This document shows, piece by piece, positions 7,270-16,733 of a DNA stretch of 52,025 nt. Location of the stretch: assembly GCA_023420935.1 (NCBI GenBank), contig JAEZUR010000121.1, positions 1-52,025 on the forward strand. The letters run 5' to 3'. Both the position numbers and the translations under genes were made by a program. The notes below the pieces were generated by a model. It was given only the letters and a program-made list of their open reading frames with translations, did not search any database and was not told the origin of the DNA. The DNA comes from Bacillota bacterium. Its GTDB lineage: Bacteria; Bacillota; Clostridia; Lachnospirales; Lachnospiraceae. Each line of letters begins with the position of its first letter. Position 1 is the stretch's first letter.

Positions 7270-9183
7270 ATGAGCGAAACAATATTAGAACGAACCGAAG
7301 GTCGTGTTAGTTATCATGACTCAGTGGAAGAAATGCTTGTTCGAATTAGAGAAGATGGCATGACCAATGTATTTGACCGATGGGCACAACAAGAGAAAAT
7401 CAGGTGTAAATTCTGTCTAGAAGGATTAAGCTGCCAACTATGCTCCCAAGGACCATGTCGAATCAGTTTAAAAGGAGAACAACAAAAAGGGGTATGTGGT
7501 ATCGGCCCAGACGCTATGGCTATGAGAAATATGTTACTTAGAAATATTATGGGCGCTGGAACATACGGCCATCACGCATATGAAGCCTTTCGAACTCTTA
7601 GAGCTACTGGAGAAGGAAAAACCCCATTTACCATTAAAGATCAAGATAAATTAAAATGGATGTGTGAGAAAGTTGGTATTGATACCAATCAAGATATTAA
7701 TCAAATGGCAATCTCATTAGCTGATTTTCTAGAAGCTGAAATGGGAAAAGACGTGGAAGAACCAAGTGTAATGGTTGATGTATTTGCACCAAGAAAACGA
7801 AAAGAAGTATGGAAGAATCTTGGAATTTATCCTTCCGGTGTTGTTCATGAGGAACAAAATGCAGTATCTAGTTGTTTGACAAACGTGGATGGCGATTATG
7901 TATCACTTGCTAAGAAAGCGTTAAGTTTGGGGCTTGCCACTATATACACTGCCCAAATCGGTCTTGAGATGACGCAGGATATTTTATTTGGCACTCCTAC
8001 CCCACATGAAGTAAATGTAGATCTAGGAATTATGGATCCCGAATATATTAATATTGTTTTTAATGGACACCAGCCTTGGCCAGGTGTGGCTACCATTCAA
8101 AAAGCCAAACTACAAGAAATTCAAGAGAAAGCAAAAGCGGCTGGAGCAAAAGGTCTTCATATCGTTGGATCTATTGAAACAGGACAGGAGTTGTTACAGC
8201 GATTTGAAGTAGATGATGTTTTTGTTGGATTAATGGGCAACTGGCTGACCATTGAGCCTTTATTAGCCACTGGTACCGTGGATGTTCTTGCAATGGAGGA
8301 AAATTGTTCCCCACCTGCGATTGATTGTTATGCCGAAAAGTATCAGGTAACTCTAGTAGGGGTAAGTACAATTATTGGTGTTCCTGGCTTGAGCAAGATG
8401 ATACCATATAGTCCTGGCAAAGTAGACGAAATGGCCGATCAGTTAATCGACTTAGCCATTGATAACTTTAAGAAACGTAAAGGCAAGGTTACTCCAAAAG
8501 TTCCTAAAATAACCCAAAAAGCCATTGCTGGCTTTTCCACCGAAGCGGTTTTAGGAGCATTGGGTAATAAACTGGATCCTTTGGTGGATGTAATTGCAGC
8601 AGGTAAGATCAAAGGTGTAGTTGCACTGGCTAACTGTTCTACGTTACGAAATGGACCTCAAGATTGGAATACCGTTAATCTGGTGAAACAATTAATTCAA
8701 AAAGATATTTTAGTGGTAGCTGGCGGATGCGGAAACCATGCCTTAGAAGTTGCGGGATTATGTAATATGGATGCTGTCAATATGGCTGGCGATGGATTGA
8801 AAGAAATCTGTAGCGCACTTAAAATACCACCTGTCTTAAGCTTTGGAACCTGTACCGATACTGGAAGAATCTCAATGCTAGTAACAGAATTAGCAAACCA
8901 TCTTGATGTGGATATTCCAGACCTTCCAATTGCAGTAACTGCTCCTGAGTGGATGGAACAAAAAGCTACGATTGATGGTGTATTTGCTGTAGCTTATGGT
9001 GCTTATACTCACTTATCACCAACTCCATTTTTAACTGGTGCTGAAAAACTTGTGAAGCTCTTAACTGAAGATGTAGAGGGATTAACAGGTGGTAAAATTG
9101 CCTTAGGTGATAACCCAGTTGAAGTTGCCAACAATATTGAAGCTCATATTCTGAAGAAACGTAAAGGAATGGGCTTAAGCTAA
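7270..9183 (+). CDS. cooS: Anaerobic carbon-monoxide dehydrogenase (CooS) family protein, variant cluster ligands
   Basis: 637 residues, full length for CooS, with GGAGG at 7257-7261 before the ATG. N-terminal cysteines 46, 49, 55, 58, 63 and 76 match the D- and B-cluster region, but the D-cluster pair is C46-x2-C49 instead of the usual C-x7-C, as I recall for the [2Fe-2S] form in Desulfovibrio vulgaris. C-cluster ligands: His267 (NGHQPW), Cys346 (ENCSPP), Cys456 (ANCSTL), Cys487 (GGCGNH) and Cys528 (GTCTDTG) are present. The segment that is normally GICCTGNE reads GSIETGQE, so the ligand equivalent to Cys295 of Carboxydothermus CODH-II is replaced by Glu303. No cooC, cooF or acetyl-CoA synthase gene is adjacent. 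The fold is confident; CO oxidation is uncertain. Confidence 0.9.
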   Translation: MSETILERTEGRVSYHDSVEEMLVRIREDGMTNVFDRWAQQEKIRCKFCLEGLSCQLCSQGPCRISLKGEQQKGVCGIGPDAMAMRNMLLRNIMGAGTYGHHAYEAFRTLRATGEGKTPFTIKDQDKLKWMCEKVGIDTNQDINQMAISLADFLEAEMGKDVEEPSVMVDVFAPRKRKEVWKNLGIYPSGVVHEEQNAVSSCLTNVDGDYVSLAKKALSLGLATIYTAQIGLEMTQDILFGTPTPHEVNVDLGIMDPEYINIVFNGHQPWPGVATIQKAKLQEIQEKAKAAGAKGLHIVGSIETGQELLQRFEVDDVFVGLMGNWLTIEPLLATGTVDVLAMEENCSPPAIDCYAEKYQVTLVGVSTIIGVPGLSKMIPYSPGKVDEMADQLIDLAIDNFKKRKGKVTPKVPKITQKAIAGFSTEAVLGALGNKLDPLVDVIAAGKIKGVVALANCSTLRNGPQDWNTVNLVKQLIQKDILVVAGGCGNHALEVAGLCNMDAVNMAGDGLKEICSALKIPPVLSFGTCTDTGRISMLVTELANHLDVDIPDLPIAVTAPEWMEQKATIDGVFAVAYGAYTHLSPTPFLTGAEKLVKLLTEDVEGLTGGKIALGDNPVEVANNIEAHILKKRKGMGLS

Positions 9184-9192
9184 TTATAGCAA

Positions 9193-9226
9193 AAGAGCGT
9201 GCTCCACAGTGTAGGGTCACGCTCTT
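9193..9226. terminator. Hairpin between convergent genes
   Basis: AAGAGCGTG (9193-9201) pairs with CACGCTCTT (9218-9226) ten bases after the cooS-like stop codon. There is no strong T-run on the plus strand; on the minus strand a short CTTTTGC follows. It probably ends the cooS-like transcript and may also serve the convergent gene at 9287. Confidence 0.6.
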
Positions 9227-9286
9227 ACCTATAACGATATATATCACTTCAGTTTAAGTTGGATTAAGATTTAGAAGAATATTTCT

Positions 9287-10474
9287 CTATTTAACAATAA
9301 TTACTGGTACAGATTGTGCTGTGATACTCGTTGTATTACCAGCCTTGTCAGATAACAATGATCCAGCTGCGATTTGAAGTGTCACTGAAGTTCCACTAAA
9401 TTTTTCAACTGCAAGTTTATCTGTAGTACCCAATAAAATGGTGATTTGTTTATCACTATTTACTACTGCAGTAGAACCAGTTACTGCTGCATCTGTTAAT
9501 TGGTAGGATGTTCCAAGAACAGAATCATGTAATGAGATCTTCGTAACATCAACCTTATCATTCACAGCAGATGCTCCAGTTACTACTAATGTAATGGCAC
9601 TTCCAGAGGCAGTATATACTGCATTTGTTACACTAGCAAGTGTAGGAATTACATAATCAACTGTCAATGTTGGATTAGCAACTGCACTAACTACTGATTT
9701 TTGTTCTGCATTATATAGTTTTACAGAAACGACTCCACCTTCTGGGATGATTGACTGAAGTTCTGCATTGGTTGGTGTTTCATCTCCGATGGTAAATGTA
9801 ACCGTTGTATCAGTTGCTAAAATAGATGCATCAGTAGCAACTAATTTGGAACCAACATATAATTCTGCTTTTCCACCTGTTGCTTGTCCAGCTTTCACCG
9901 TTGCAGTGGCTGCCAATGTTAACGTTGTGCTATTAATTGTATTAGCAACAACTACAGTTCCTGCTGGAGTAACGGTAACAGCAGTTGGTAAATCAAGTCC
10001 TGGTATTTCTGTTGTAACAGTATCTCCTTTTACGTTAACTCTTACGCCAAGTTTATTGGCAATATATTTAATTAGAACAATTGATTTTTTACTGTTCTTA
10101 TTACTAAATATACCAGAATTTGTATCTGCTACACCATTGACTGTAACTGTTTTTTCTTTGAAATTAATCACAATAGTGGTGCTTCCTTTGGTTACAGTAA
10201 GTACGCTAGTTTCCTTATTATAGTTTACAGCAGCTCCCATACCTTGGGTAATTGGGCGAATTGGCATTTTATATTTGCCATACTTAATTACTGGTGAATC
10301 AGAAAGCTTGAAATTTTTCTTTTTCTCCTTCACTCTAGTTTTTTTATTCTCCTGCTCTGTAGTGTGCTTCTTATTATTTTTATTCCCTTTATCCGTATTG
10401 TGTTTTGCAAATGCAACGGATGAAGATGAGAATATCAAAGAAGCTGTGATGATAAAACATAAAATTTTCTTCAT
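9287..10474 (-). CDS. Secreted protein with copper-amine-oxidase-like N-terminal domain
   Basis: 395 residues with a clear Sec signal peptide (KK followed by a hydrophobic stretch and cleavage after AFA near residue 24). A Lys/Asn/Glu-rich linker (25-60) is followed by a stalk-type domain of the copper amine oxidase N family (about 62-150: MPIRPITQGMGA, TVNG, IKYIANKLGVRV). The rest is a Thr/Val/Ala-rich beta region (about 160-395) resembling bacterial Ig-like surface domains. It is probably exported and wall-associated; no LPxTG anchor or enzyme motif is visible. AAGGGG precedes the ATG. The N-terminal domain name does not imply oxidase activity; the function is unknown. Confidence 0.75.
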   Translation of the reverse strand: MKKILCFIITASLIFSSSSVAFAKHNTDKGNKNNKKHTTEQENKKTRVKEKKKNFKLSDSPVIKYGKYKMPIRPITQGMGAAVNYNKETSVLTVTKGSTTIVINFKEKTVTVNGVADTNSGIFSNKNSKKSIVLIKYIANKLGVRVNVKGDTVTTEIPGLDLPTAVTVTPAGTVVVANTINSTTLTLAATATVKAGQATGGKAELYVGSKLVATDASILATDTTVTFTIGDETPTNAELQSIIPEGGVVSVKLYNAEQKSVVSAVANPTLTVDYVIPTLASVTNAVYTASGSAITLVVTGASAVNDKVDVTKISLHDSVLGTSYQLTDAAVTGSTAVVNSDKQITILLGTTDKLAVEKFSGTSVTLQIAAGSLLSDKAGNTTSITAQSVPVIIVK

Positions 10475-10553
10475 ATAAAGACCCCTTTCTTATTGGTATA
10501 ATACATATATTCGCAAACTAATAAGAAATTATTGGGGTAGGTGGAAAAAAAAT

Positions 10554-11495
10554 TTATTTTTCAATCAAATTCTGCTCTCTAAACAAACTAGAAACTGCTT
10601 CCTCATAATCACTTAACCGTTCTGATTTCCTAATTTTCTTCGCATATTTTTCAGGATTGGAAAACATAGCGATTAGATAAAACCAGAATTCTTTCATTTT
10701 AAATAAAACATTTCGATCACCAAATAACAACCCCTGATAATTTTCATACACTTTATCATGAAATGCTCTTAAGGTATCTTTATCTACAAACTCATTCTTG
10801 GAAATTTGATTTATAAGAGCTGGATTACTTAATAGTCCCCTTCCAAGCATCATGGTATCTACACTAGGAAATTGTTCCATGAAATCTATATAGTCTTTCT
10901 TAGTAAAAATATCCCCATTATAGCATACGGGGTTTTTACTGGTTTCCAATGCCTCCCCAAATATGTTCAGATTGGGTTTGTTTTTATAGAAATCTGTCTG
11001 AATTCTAGGATGAATAATTAGTTCTTCTAGCGGATACTTATTATAAATCTCCAATAATTCATAAAATTCTTCTGGATCTTCTTTTCCTATTCTTGTTTTT
11101 ACTGAAATCTTCGTTACTTGTTCTGAAAAAATCTCCTCAAAAAATGCATCTAATTCCTTTGTTTTTGCTAGAAAACCTGAACCCTTATATTTAGAAACAA
11201 CCGTCCTAGATGGACAACCTAGATTTAAGTTTATCTCCTCATATCCAAGTTCTTTTATTTTCTTAACCGTATTGATAAAATCTTTAGCATTATTCGATAA
11301 TAATTGAGGAATCAGAACCATTTCCTGATTATTTTCTGGTAAAATATCTGTTATCTCTCTTGTTTTAAAGTTGCCATATTGATTGGTTACGATAAAAGGA
11401 GAAAAATATTTATCTATATTAGGGAAAAAAGTATCATAGGCATTTCTATAAAGATAACCGGTTATACCTTCCATTGGTGCAAAGTAAAACTTCAT
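10554..11495 (-). CDS. dus: tRNA-dihydrouridine synthase family protein
   Basis: FMN-dependent enzyme that reduces uridine to dihydrouridine in tRNA D-loops; 313 residues, normal for Dus. The N-terminal FAPMEGITGYLYRNAY (FMN-binding start of the TIM barrel), the catalytic cysteine region NLGCPSRTVVSKYKGSGF and SVKTRIG, then PVCYNGDIF and MLGRGLLSNP (phosphate-binding end of the barrel) are all in the expected order. A helical tail (about 240-313) matches the RNA-binding domain. Monocistronic, with AAAGGA before the ATG. Which D-loop position it modifies cannot be told. Confidence 0.92.
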   Translation of the reverse strand: MKFYFAPMEGITGYLYRNAYDTFFPNIDKYFSPFIVTNQYGNFKTREITDILPENNQEMVLIPQLLSNNAKDFINTVKKIKELGYEEINLNLGCPSRTVVSKYKGSGFLAKTKELDAFFEEIFSEQVTKISVKTRIGKEDPEEFYELLEIYNKYPLEELIIHPRIQTDFYKNKPNLNIFGEALETSKNPVCYNGDIFTKKDYIDFMEQFPSVDTMMLGRGLLSNPALINQISKNEFVDKDTLRAFHDKVYENYQGLLFGDRNVLFKMKEFWFYLIAMFSNPEKYAKKIRKSERLSDYEEAVSSLFREQNLIEK

Positions 11496-11691
11496 CTAAC
11501 TATATTCCTTTCGTTATTATGTAATATCCTCTCATTATATAACACCCCATAAATGATATCAAAGACTTTATTCAACTTTGTAATATATGCTATTTTCTAG
11601 AAAAACAAACATTTACTACATCCACTTGTCAAGAACACACAGAAATATGTCGCATATGATAATCTTATCAATAGTGAAAGGACTTCATCAA

Positions 11692-12201
11692 ATGTATAAT
11701 GATAATCAGCCTTATACCGATTCATATATTCAAAATAAGCAAAGATACAATTCAATGAACTGGAACCGTAATAACACACCATGCAATAGGGATTATGGCC
11801 CAAAACCATTTGTAATAAATATAAATGAAGCTACAAAATGTAATGATAATTTTCGAACAGCTTTATGGACTGGATGCCATTTACAAGTAACCTTAATGTG
11901 TATTAATGTAGGAGAAGATATTGGCTTAGAAATCCATCCCGATCTTGATCAATTTTTACGCATTGAGCAAGGTCAAGGCATAGTAATGATGGGTGATAGA
12001 CGAGATCGATTGGATTTCAGAGAAAAAGTCTGCGATGAATATGCAATTGTAATACCAGCAGGCAAATGGCACAATTTAATTAATACTGGTCGTGTACCTC
12101 TTAAATTATATTCTATTTATGCTCCTCCACAGCATCCTTGGGGCACTATTCATAAAACAAAGGCAGATGCACAAGCAGCAGAAGAACACCACGAATGCTA
12201 A
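11692..12201 (+). CDS. Cupin-domain protein
   Basis: 169-residue single-domain cupin. The first motif is GLEIHPDLDQFLRIEQGQG (an atypical metal-site motif with His and Glu) and the second is VIPAGKWHNLINTG with a His. An open frame continues 35 codons upstream, but AAAGGA lies 9 bases before the ATG at 11692 and the upstream residues look non-coding, so the short form is preferred. The N-terminal 40 residues are Asn/Tyr-rich (YNDNQPYTDSY) and low complexity. Such proteins are often annotated as mannose-6-phosphate isomerase-like cupins; neither substrate nor activity is known. Transcribed divergently from dus. Confidence 0.82.
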   Translation: MYNDNQPYTDSYIQNKQRYNSMNWNRNNTPCNRDYGPKPFVININEATKCNDNFRTALWTGCHLQVTLMCINVGEDIGLEIHPDLDQFLRIEQGQGIVMMGDRRDRLDFREKVCDEYAIVIPAGKWHNLINTGRVPLKLYSIYAPPQHPWGTIHKTKADAQAAEEHHEC

Positions 12202-12295
12202 TTCAATACAAGCGTAATAAAATGCTCTTTTATTGGTTACCATAACTTTGTTGATATTAAATTAATAAAACCTTGGTATACCGAAAGGAGATATT

Positions 12296-12727
12296 ATGTT
12301 AGTAAGAGATATTATGTCAAAAGACGTTGCATGTGTAAAAGCGGATGATTCCATTGAGCGAGCTGCACAGCTTATGAAGCAACACGATGTTGGTTCTATC
12401 CCTGTTTGTAAACAAGACAGAGTAGTTGGAATTGTTACAGATCGTGATATTACACTCCGATGTGTCGCAGAAGGACAGGATACGAAAAAGCAAAGTGTTA
12501 GCGATATCATGTCCATTAACCCAACTGTGGGAAGCCCAGATATGAATGTTCAGGATGCGGTAAAACTCATGAGTCAAAATCAGATTCGAAGACTTCCTAT
12601 CGTTGGAGATGATAACTTAGTGGGAATTGTAGCCCTTGGAGATATTTCACTTGAACCTACTCTTCAAGACAACGCAGAATGGGCTTTAAAGGATATTTCA
12701 AAACCGAATAGCGATAAGTTTTTCTAA
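12296..12727 (+). CDS. CBS-domain pair protein
   Basis: 143 residues made of two CBS domains (about 6-60 and 70-125) joined into one Bateman module: MLVRDIMSKDVACVKADDS opens the first, VSDIMSINPTVGSPDMNV the second, each ending in GIVTDRDI or GIVALGDI. Such stand-alone modules bind adenosine nucleotides or, in some Firmicutes, c-di-AMP, and act as energy or messenger sensors. AAAGGAG at 12284-12290 sets the start. No partner enzyme is adjacent. Ligand unknown. Confidence 0.9.
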   Translation: MLVRDIMSKDVACVKADDSIERAAQLMKQHDVGSIPVCKQDRVVGIVTDRDITLRCVAEGQDTKKQSVSDIMSINPTVGSPDMNVQDAVKLMSQNQIRRLPIVGDDNLVGIVALGDISLEPTLQDNAEWALKDISKPNSDKFF

Positions 12728-12744
12728 TAGCTAAATTTTATAAA

Positions 12745-12778
12745 AGGCTTTCTATGATACATTGTTCATAGAAAGCCT
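12745..12778. terminator. Bidirectional intrinsic terminator
   Basis: AGGCTTTCTATG (12745-12756) pairs perfectly with CATAGAAAGCCT (12767-12778) between the convergent CBS and selO genes. On the minus strand it is followed by TTTTATAAAATTT, so it ends the selO transcript well; on the plus strand the tail AAATTCAATT is weaker. Confidence 0.85.
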
Positions 12779-12790
12779 AAATTCAATTCA

Positions 12791-14248
12791 TCAAGTACCA
12801 CAAAACGTACGGTAGCAAGTATTCGACTCTTTCGGTGGTTTTGTATACTCATATTGTTCTTCTCTATAACTGTATGGATCAGAAAGTATTCCAACTAATC
12901 GTTCCATTACACTATAATCTGATTCCTTTACTGCTGCCTCTAATGCTTCTTCCACCCTGTAATTACGTGGTATCACATATGGGTTATTCTTTTTCATTGT
13001 AAACTGTGTCTCTTCTATTGACTTATTCTGTCTTGATAATCTATTTCTCCACCGATCATGCCACTTACTAAATTCTTCTTCTCCTGGAATAATTGATTCC
13101 TTCGGCTTATCCAATGTTAAATCACAGAATACATTGGTGTAATCGACTTTGCTTTTCTCCATAATTTCCAAAAGATCTTTAATTAGCGTTTCATCCTCTG
13201 CATCTTCCTGTATCAGTCCGAGTTTTAATCTCATGCCAATAAACCAATAATCATAAAACAAATGATTAAAATCAGATAATGCATCGTTTGCTAATGTTAT
13301 TGCAACATCTTCTTTATCCCCCAAAAGTGGAATCATGGCTTCTGCAAATCTTGCTAAATTCCACAAAGCTATTTCTGGCTGCTTTCCGTAAGCATATCGT
13401 CCTCTCGTATCGATTGAACTAAATACCGTAGATATATCATAAACATCCATAAACGCACAAGGACCATAATCAATGGTTTCACCACTAATGGTCATATTGT
13501 CTGTATTCATAACTCCATGAATAAAACCAACTAGTTGCCACTTGGCAATTAAAGAAGCTTGTCGTTCTATCACACTTTTCAGAAATGCTAGGTATGGATT
13601 CTCATCGTCCTTTATCTCTGGATAATGTCGATGTATTGTATAGTCAGCTAACTCTTTGAGTTCTTTTTTGCTACCCCATTTTGCTATATATTGAAAGGTA
13701 CCAACACGGATATGACTTGATGCCACACGTGTTAAGATAGCACCTGGCAACACGGTTTCACGCTTTACATTCTCTCCTGTTGTTACTACAGCTAGACTGC
13801 GAGTTGTTGGGATACCTAGCCCATACATAGCTTCACTAATGATATATTCTCGAAGCATAGGTCCCAAGGTTGCTCTACCATCTCCACCTCTAGAATACGG
13901 AGTTTCACCTGACCCTTTTAACTGGATATCGAACCGCGTTCGATTGGGCGTTACTTGCTCACCAAGTAAGATAGCTCTCCCATCGCCTAACATTGTAAAA
14001 TATCCAAATTGATTCCCAGCATAGGCTTGCGCAATTGGGCATGCTCCCGAAGGTATTTTATTCCCAGCAAAGATATTTAAAGCATCATCGCCAAGCAGAT
14101 ACTCTGGATCTAACCCTAATGAGTTAGCTAAGGAATGGTTTAGAACAATTAGTTTAGGATCCCGAACTGGTGTGGGATCCAGTTTTGTATAAAAAACATT
14201 TGATAATTTAACATAAGAGTTTTGAAAGTTCCAATCTTTATCTGTCAT
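12791..14248 (-). CDS. selO: Protein adenylyltransferase SelO
   Basis: Pseudokinase-fold enzyme of the SelO/YdiU family that transfers AMP from ATP to protein hydroxyl groups; 485 residues, the normal bacterial length. Family marks: YAGNQFGYFTMLGDGRA, LKGSGETPYSRGGDGRA, GIPTTRSLAVV, FIHGVMNTDNM with the metal-binding Asn, and ALWNLARFAEA. It ends in NTCYRTFCGT, the two-cysteine tail found where eukaryotic SelO has selenocysteine. AAAGGAG lies just before the ATG at 14248; the 14 extra upstream codons have no such site. Linked in the family to redox stress and protein glutathionylation. Monocistronic. Confidence 0.95.
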   Translation of the reverse strand: MTDKDWNFQNSYVKLSNVFYTKLDPTPVRDPKLIVLNHSLANSLGLDPEYLLGDDALNIFAGNKIPSGACPIAQAYAGNQFGYFTMLGDGRAILLGEQVTPNRTRFDIQLKGSGETPYSRGGDGRATLGPMLREYIISEAMYGLGIPTTRSLAVVTTGENVKRETVLPGAILTRVASSHIRVGTFQYIAKWGSKKELKELADYTIHRHYPEIKDDENPYLAFLKSVIERQASLIAKWQLVGFIHGVMNTDNMTISGETIDYGPCAFMDVYDISTVFSSIDTRGRYAYGKQPEIALWNLARFAEAMIPLLGDKEDVAITLANDALSDFNHLFYDYWFIGMRLKLGLIQEDAEDETLIKDLLEIMEKSKVDYTNVFCDLTLDKPKESIIPGEEEFSKWHDRWRNRLSRQNKSIEETQFTMKKNNPYVIPRNYRVEEALEAAVKESDYSVMERLVGILSDPYSYREEQYEYTKPPKESNTCYRTFCGT

Positions 14249-14353
14249 AGTTACTCCTTTGTTTATATGTTGTATCAGTATTGTTTTCATCTGCCATTTT
14301 AATTATACGATTGATAAAAATAAAATACTTACTATGACGCATTTAAACTACAT

Positions 14354-15205
14354 TTAAGTTATTGTAAAAAACTCACCTGTAATTTTCTCACTTAGCTCGA
14401 ATAATTCTTTTGCAAGCTTTCTACTTTTTGCTAACTTTGATGTTTTTGCCATCTGGCAACGATAAAAATATTTACCAGTTACGTTTAAGACATCAGGACT
14501 TGTAGCTAGATAAATAGCCGTTTTCGCACCCTCTTCTGGCGTTAAGAAGATAGGTTTTAATAACATGGTTATACTCTTACCAAATCCAGTATCTCGGTCA
14601 ACACCCATGGAAGTGGCCACAGCTCCAGGATGACAGCAGTTCACGGTAATACCTAACTGTTTGATACGCCCTGCTAATTCCCTTGTAAATAAAATATTAG
14701 CTAATTTAGACTGACCATATGCTTTCACAACATGAAAACCCTTATTCAAATTATAATCGTGAACATGTATCTTCCCAACTTTATGAGCTCCCGAAGCGAC
14801 TACTACAATTCTGCTGCCTGAACACATACAGGGAAGTAGACGAAGCGTTAGTAAGAAATGTCCAATATGATTGACCCCAAACTGTTCTTCTAATCCATCC
14901 TGTGTTTCACGGCGATTAAGTGAGATGACACCAGCATTGTTAACCAATACATCAAGTTTAGCAAATTTCTTAATAAATTCCTCTGTAAATCGTCTAATAT
15001 CTGCCATAGAACCAAGATCACACTGCATCAGACGTATATCTCGCGTCTCATGGTTGTTCCTTAATTCTTGAAGAGCAGCTTCTCCTCTTATCTCATTTCT
15101 ACATAATAAGATAACCGTATAACCTTGATCAGCAAGTGCTGCTACGGTAGCTTTGCCCATACCTGAATTACCGCCTGTTACTATCGCTACTTTTTCAGAA
15201 ACCAT
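14354..15205 (-). CDS. Short-chain dehydrogenase/reductase, retinol-dehydrogenase-like
   Basis: 283-residue SDR with a Rossmann nucleotide-binding motif TGGNSGMGKAT at about 9-19, the NNAG motif (LVNNAGV near 89-95) and the catalytic Tyr-Lys pair YGQSK near 161-165 with an upstream Ser (VASGAHK). The layout matches the retinol-dehydrogenase/WW-domain-oxidoreductase-like branch, whose bacterial substrates are unknown; residues following the first strand (LCRNEIRG) favour NADP(H). GGAGG lies 7 bases before the ATG. Separate from selO by about 100 bases; perhaps the same transcript but not proven. Confidence 0.88.
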   Translation of the reverse strand: MVSEKVAIVTGGNSGMGKATVAALADQGYTVILLCRNEIRGEAALQELRNNHETRDIRLMQCDLGSMADIRRFTEEFIKKFAKLDVLVNNAGVISLNRRETQDGLEEQFGVNHIGHFLLTLRLLPCMCSGSRIVVVASGAHKVGKIHVHDYNLNKGFHVVKAYGQSKLANILFTRELAGRIKQLGITVNCCHPGAVATSMGVDRDTGFGKSITMLLKPIFLTPEEGAKTAIYLATSPDVLNVTGKYFYRCQMAKTSKLAKSRKLAKELFELSEKITGEFFTIT

Positions 15206-15393
15206 CTTTCATCCTCCAAAAATCACTATGAATACAATATATCATTTTCAATATATGATTCGTTTCATACTATACTACCACTATCCACTTAAATTAGCGA
15301 TAATGAAATATAAAATTGATAAAACTTATCCAGATAAATAGCCGCCTTCAATTGTCAACATATTGCAAACAATTAAAAACGGCCTTTTTATTA

Positions 15394-16092
15394 TTACCTC
15401 TTATTCATTTCTATTAAAAGATAATGTGAATTATCGTTTGCTTTAATCGTAATTGTTTCTTCCGTAATTTCTAACGCATCTCTAGCACTTAATTGCAAAT
15501 CATTAATACTTGATTCACCTTCTATCTGTACCAAATAAGCTTGTCGATTTTTATCTACAACAAATTCAGTATCTTTACCAGATTCCAATGCTAAGACGTA
15601 AAAATTCACATCTTGGTTTACTTTTATAGGTCCATCACCTTTCTGACCAGTAACAATTTTTAACCAATTGTTCGTTCTTAATTCCCAGTCAAACATATAG
15701 TCACCATAATTAGGATCATAGCCTTTTTTATCCGGATAAATCCAGATTTGAAGAAGCCTTAGTTCTTCTTCACCAAGGTTATGTTCACTATGATAAACAC
15801 CAGTTCCTGCACTCATGTACTGAACATGACCTCGTTTTAAAGTCCGTTTATTCCCCATGCTATCTACATGAGTTAATTCCCCGTGTACTACATAGGATAT
15901 AATCTCCATATCCTGATGTGGATGCATTTCAAACCCTTCCATCGGACTTATCAGATCATCATTTAAAACTCTCAGAACTCCATAATTTATATTAACTGGA
16001 TTAAAGTATTCAGCAAAGGAGAAATGGAATATACTTCTTAACCATCCTAGATTACTCTTACCCATGTTGCTAGATTCGATTTTTCTTAGCAT
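15394..16092 (-). CDS. Pirin family protein
   Basis: 232-residue bicupin of the pirin (YhhW/YhaK-like) family. The N-terminal metal site is seen in FEMHPHQDMEIISYV and, further on, GTGVYHSEHN, giving the His-His-His-Glu ligand set of quercetinase-type pirins. The C-terminal cupin lacks such ligands, as usual. It is the third gene of the marR-nitroreductase-pirin operon, 13 bases after the nitroreductase. Pirin with nitroreductase under a MarR regulator suggests defence against quinones or other electrophiles; a redox-sensing role is equally possible. Confidence 0.9.
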   Translation of the reverse strand: MLRKIESSNMGKSNLGWLRSIFHFSFAEYFNPVNINYGVLRVLNDDLISPMEGFEMHPHQDMEIISYVVHGELTHVDSMGNKRTLKRGHVQYMSAGTGVYHSEHNLGEEELRLLQIWIYPDKKGYDPNYGDYMFDWELRTNNWLKIVTGQKGDGPIKVNQDVNFYVLALESGKDTEFVVDKNRQAYLVQIEGESSINDLQLSARDALEITEETITIKANDNSHYLLIEMNKR

Positions 16093-16105
16093 ACCATCAT
16101 CTCCT

Positions 16106-16705
16106 TTATTGATATACTCGAATGTGCTCCTTTAAAATGTTAAATTGCTTTGCATCTGGCTGTTGTATTGGTTTGCCAAATGGCATCTGTGCGATTAGCT
16201 TCCAACTTTCTGGAATCTTCCATTCCTGTTTTATATCTGCTTCCACCAGTTCATTATAATGTTGTAAGGATGCGCCCAATCCCTCTGCCTCCAATGCAGT
16301 CCATAGAACCATTTGAAGCATTGCGCTAGATTGATTTGACCAAACAGGGAAATTATCTTTGTATAGTGGGAACTGTTCCTGAAGAGAATGTACCACACTC
16401 TGGTCTTCAAAGTATAGAACAGAACCATATCCACTCTTAAATGAATTAATTTTTTCTTCTGTAGAAGAAAATGCATCTGCAGGAACAATCTTTCTTAAAG
16501 ATTCCATTGTGATATCCCAGAATTTATCATGTTCCTTCCCTAATAATACTACTACTCTTGCACTTTGAGAATTAAATGCGGATGGACTATATTTTACTGC
16601 TTCCTCCACAATTTCCTTAATTCTATCATCTGAAACAACCTCTTCTTTACTAATTGCATAGTATGATCTTCTTGCTTTAATAGCTTCATAAAATTCTTTA
16701 CTCAT
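16106..16705 (-). CDS. Nitroreductase family protein
   Basis: 199-residue FMN-dependent oxidoreductase. N-terminal IKARRSYYAIS (FMN phosphate-binding Arg pair), SPSAFNSQSARVVVL and GLGASLQHYN are the classical family motifs; the short length places it with the YodC/HBN-type single-domain enzymes that reduce nitroaromatics and quinones using NAD(P)H. Second gene of the operon, 28 bases after marR and 13 before pirin. Its position under a MarR regulator with MhqR-like operators supports a quinone-detoxifying role (inference). Physiological substrate unknown. Confidence 0.92.
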   Translation of the reverse strand: MSKEFYEAIKARRSYYAISKEEVVSDDRIKEIVEEAVKYSPSAFNSQSARVVVLLGKEHDKFWDITMESLRKIVPADAFSSTEEKINSFKSGYGSVLYFEDQSVVHSLQEQFPLYKDNFPVWSNQSSAMLQMVLWTALEAEGLGASLQHYNELVEADIKQEWKIPESWKLIAQMPFGKPIQQPDAKQFNILKEHIRVYQ

Positions 16706-16733
16706 AACGATTCTCCTTTTCTTATTCTATTTT

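Noticed and set aside
9768..10223. 151-codon plus-strand open frame
   Set aside because: It is the antisense shadow of the Thr/Val-rich secreted protein; it lacks a ribosome binding site and its composition mirrors the repeated codons of the real gene.
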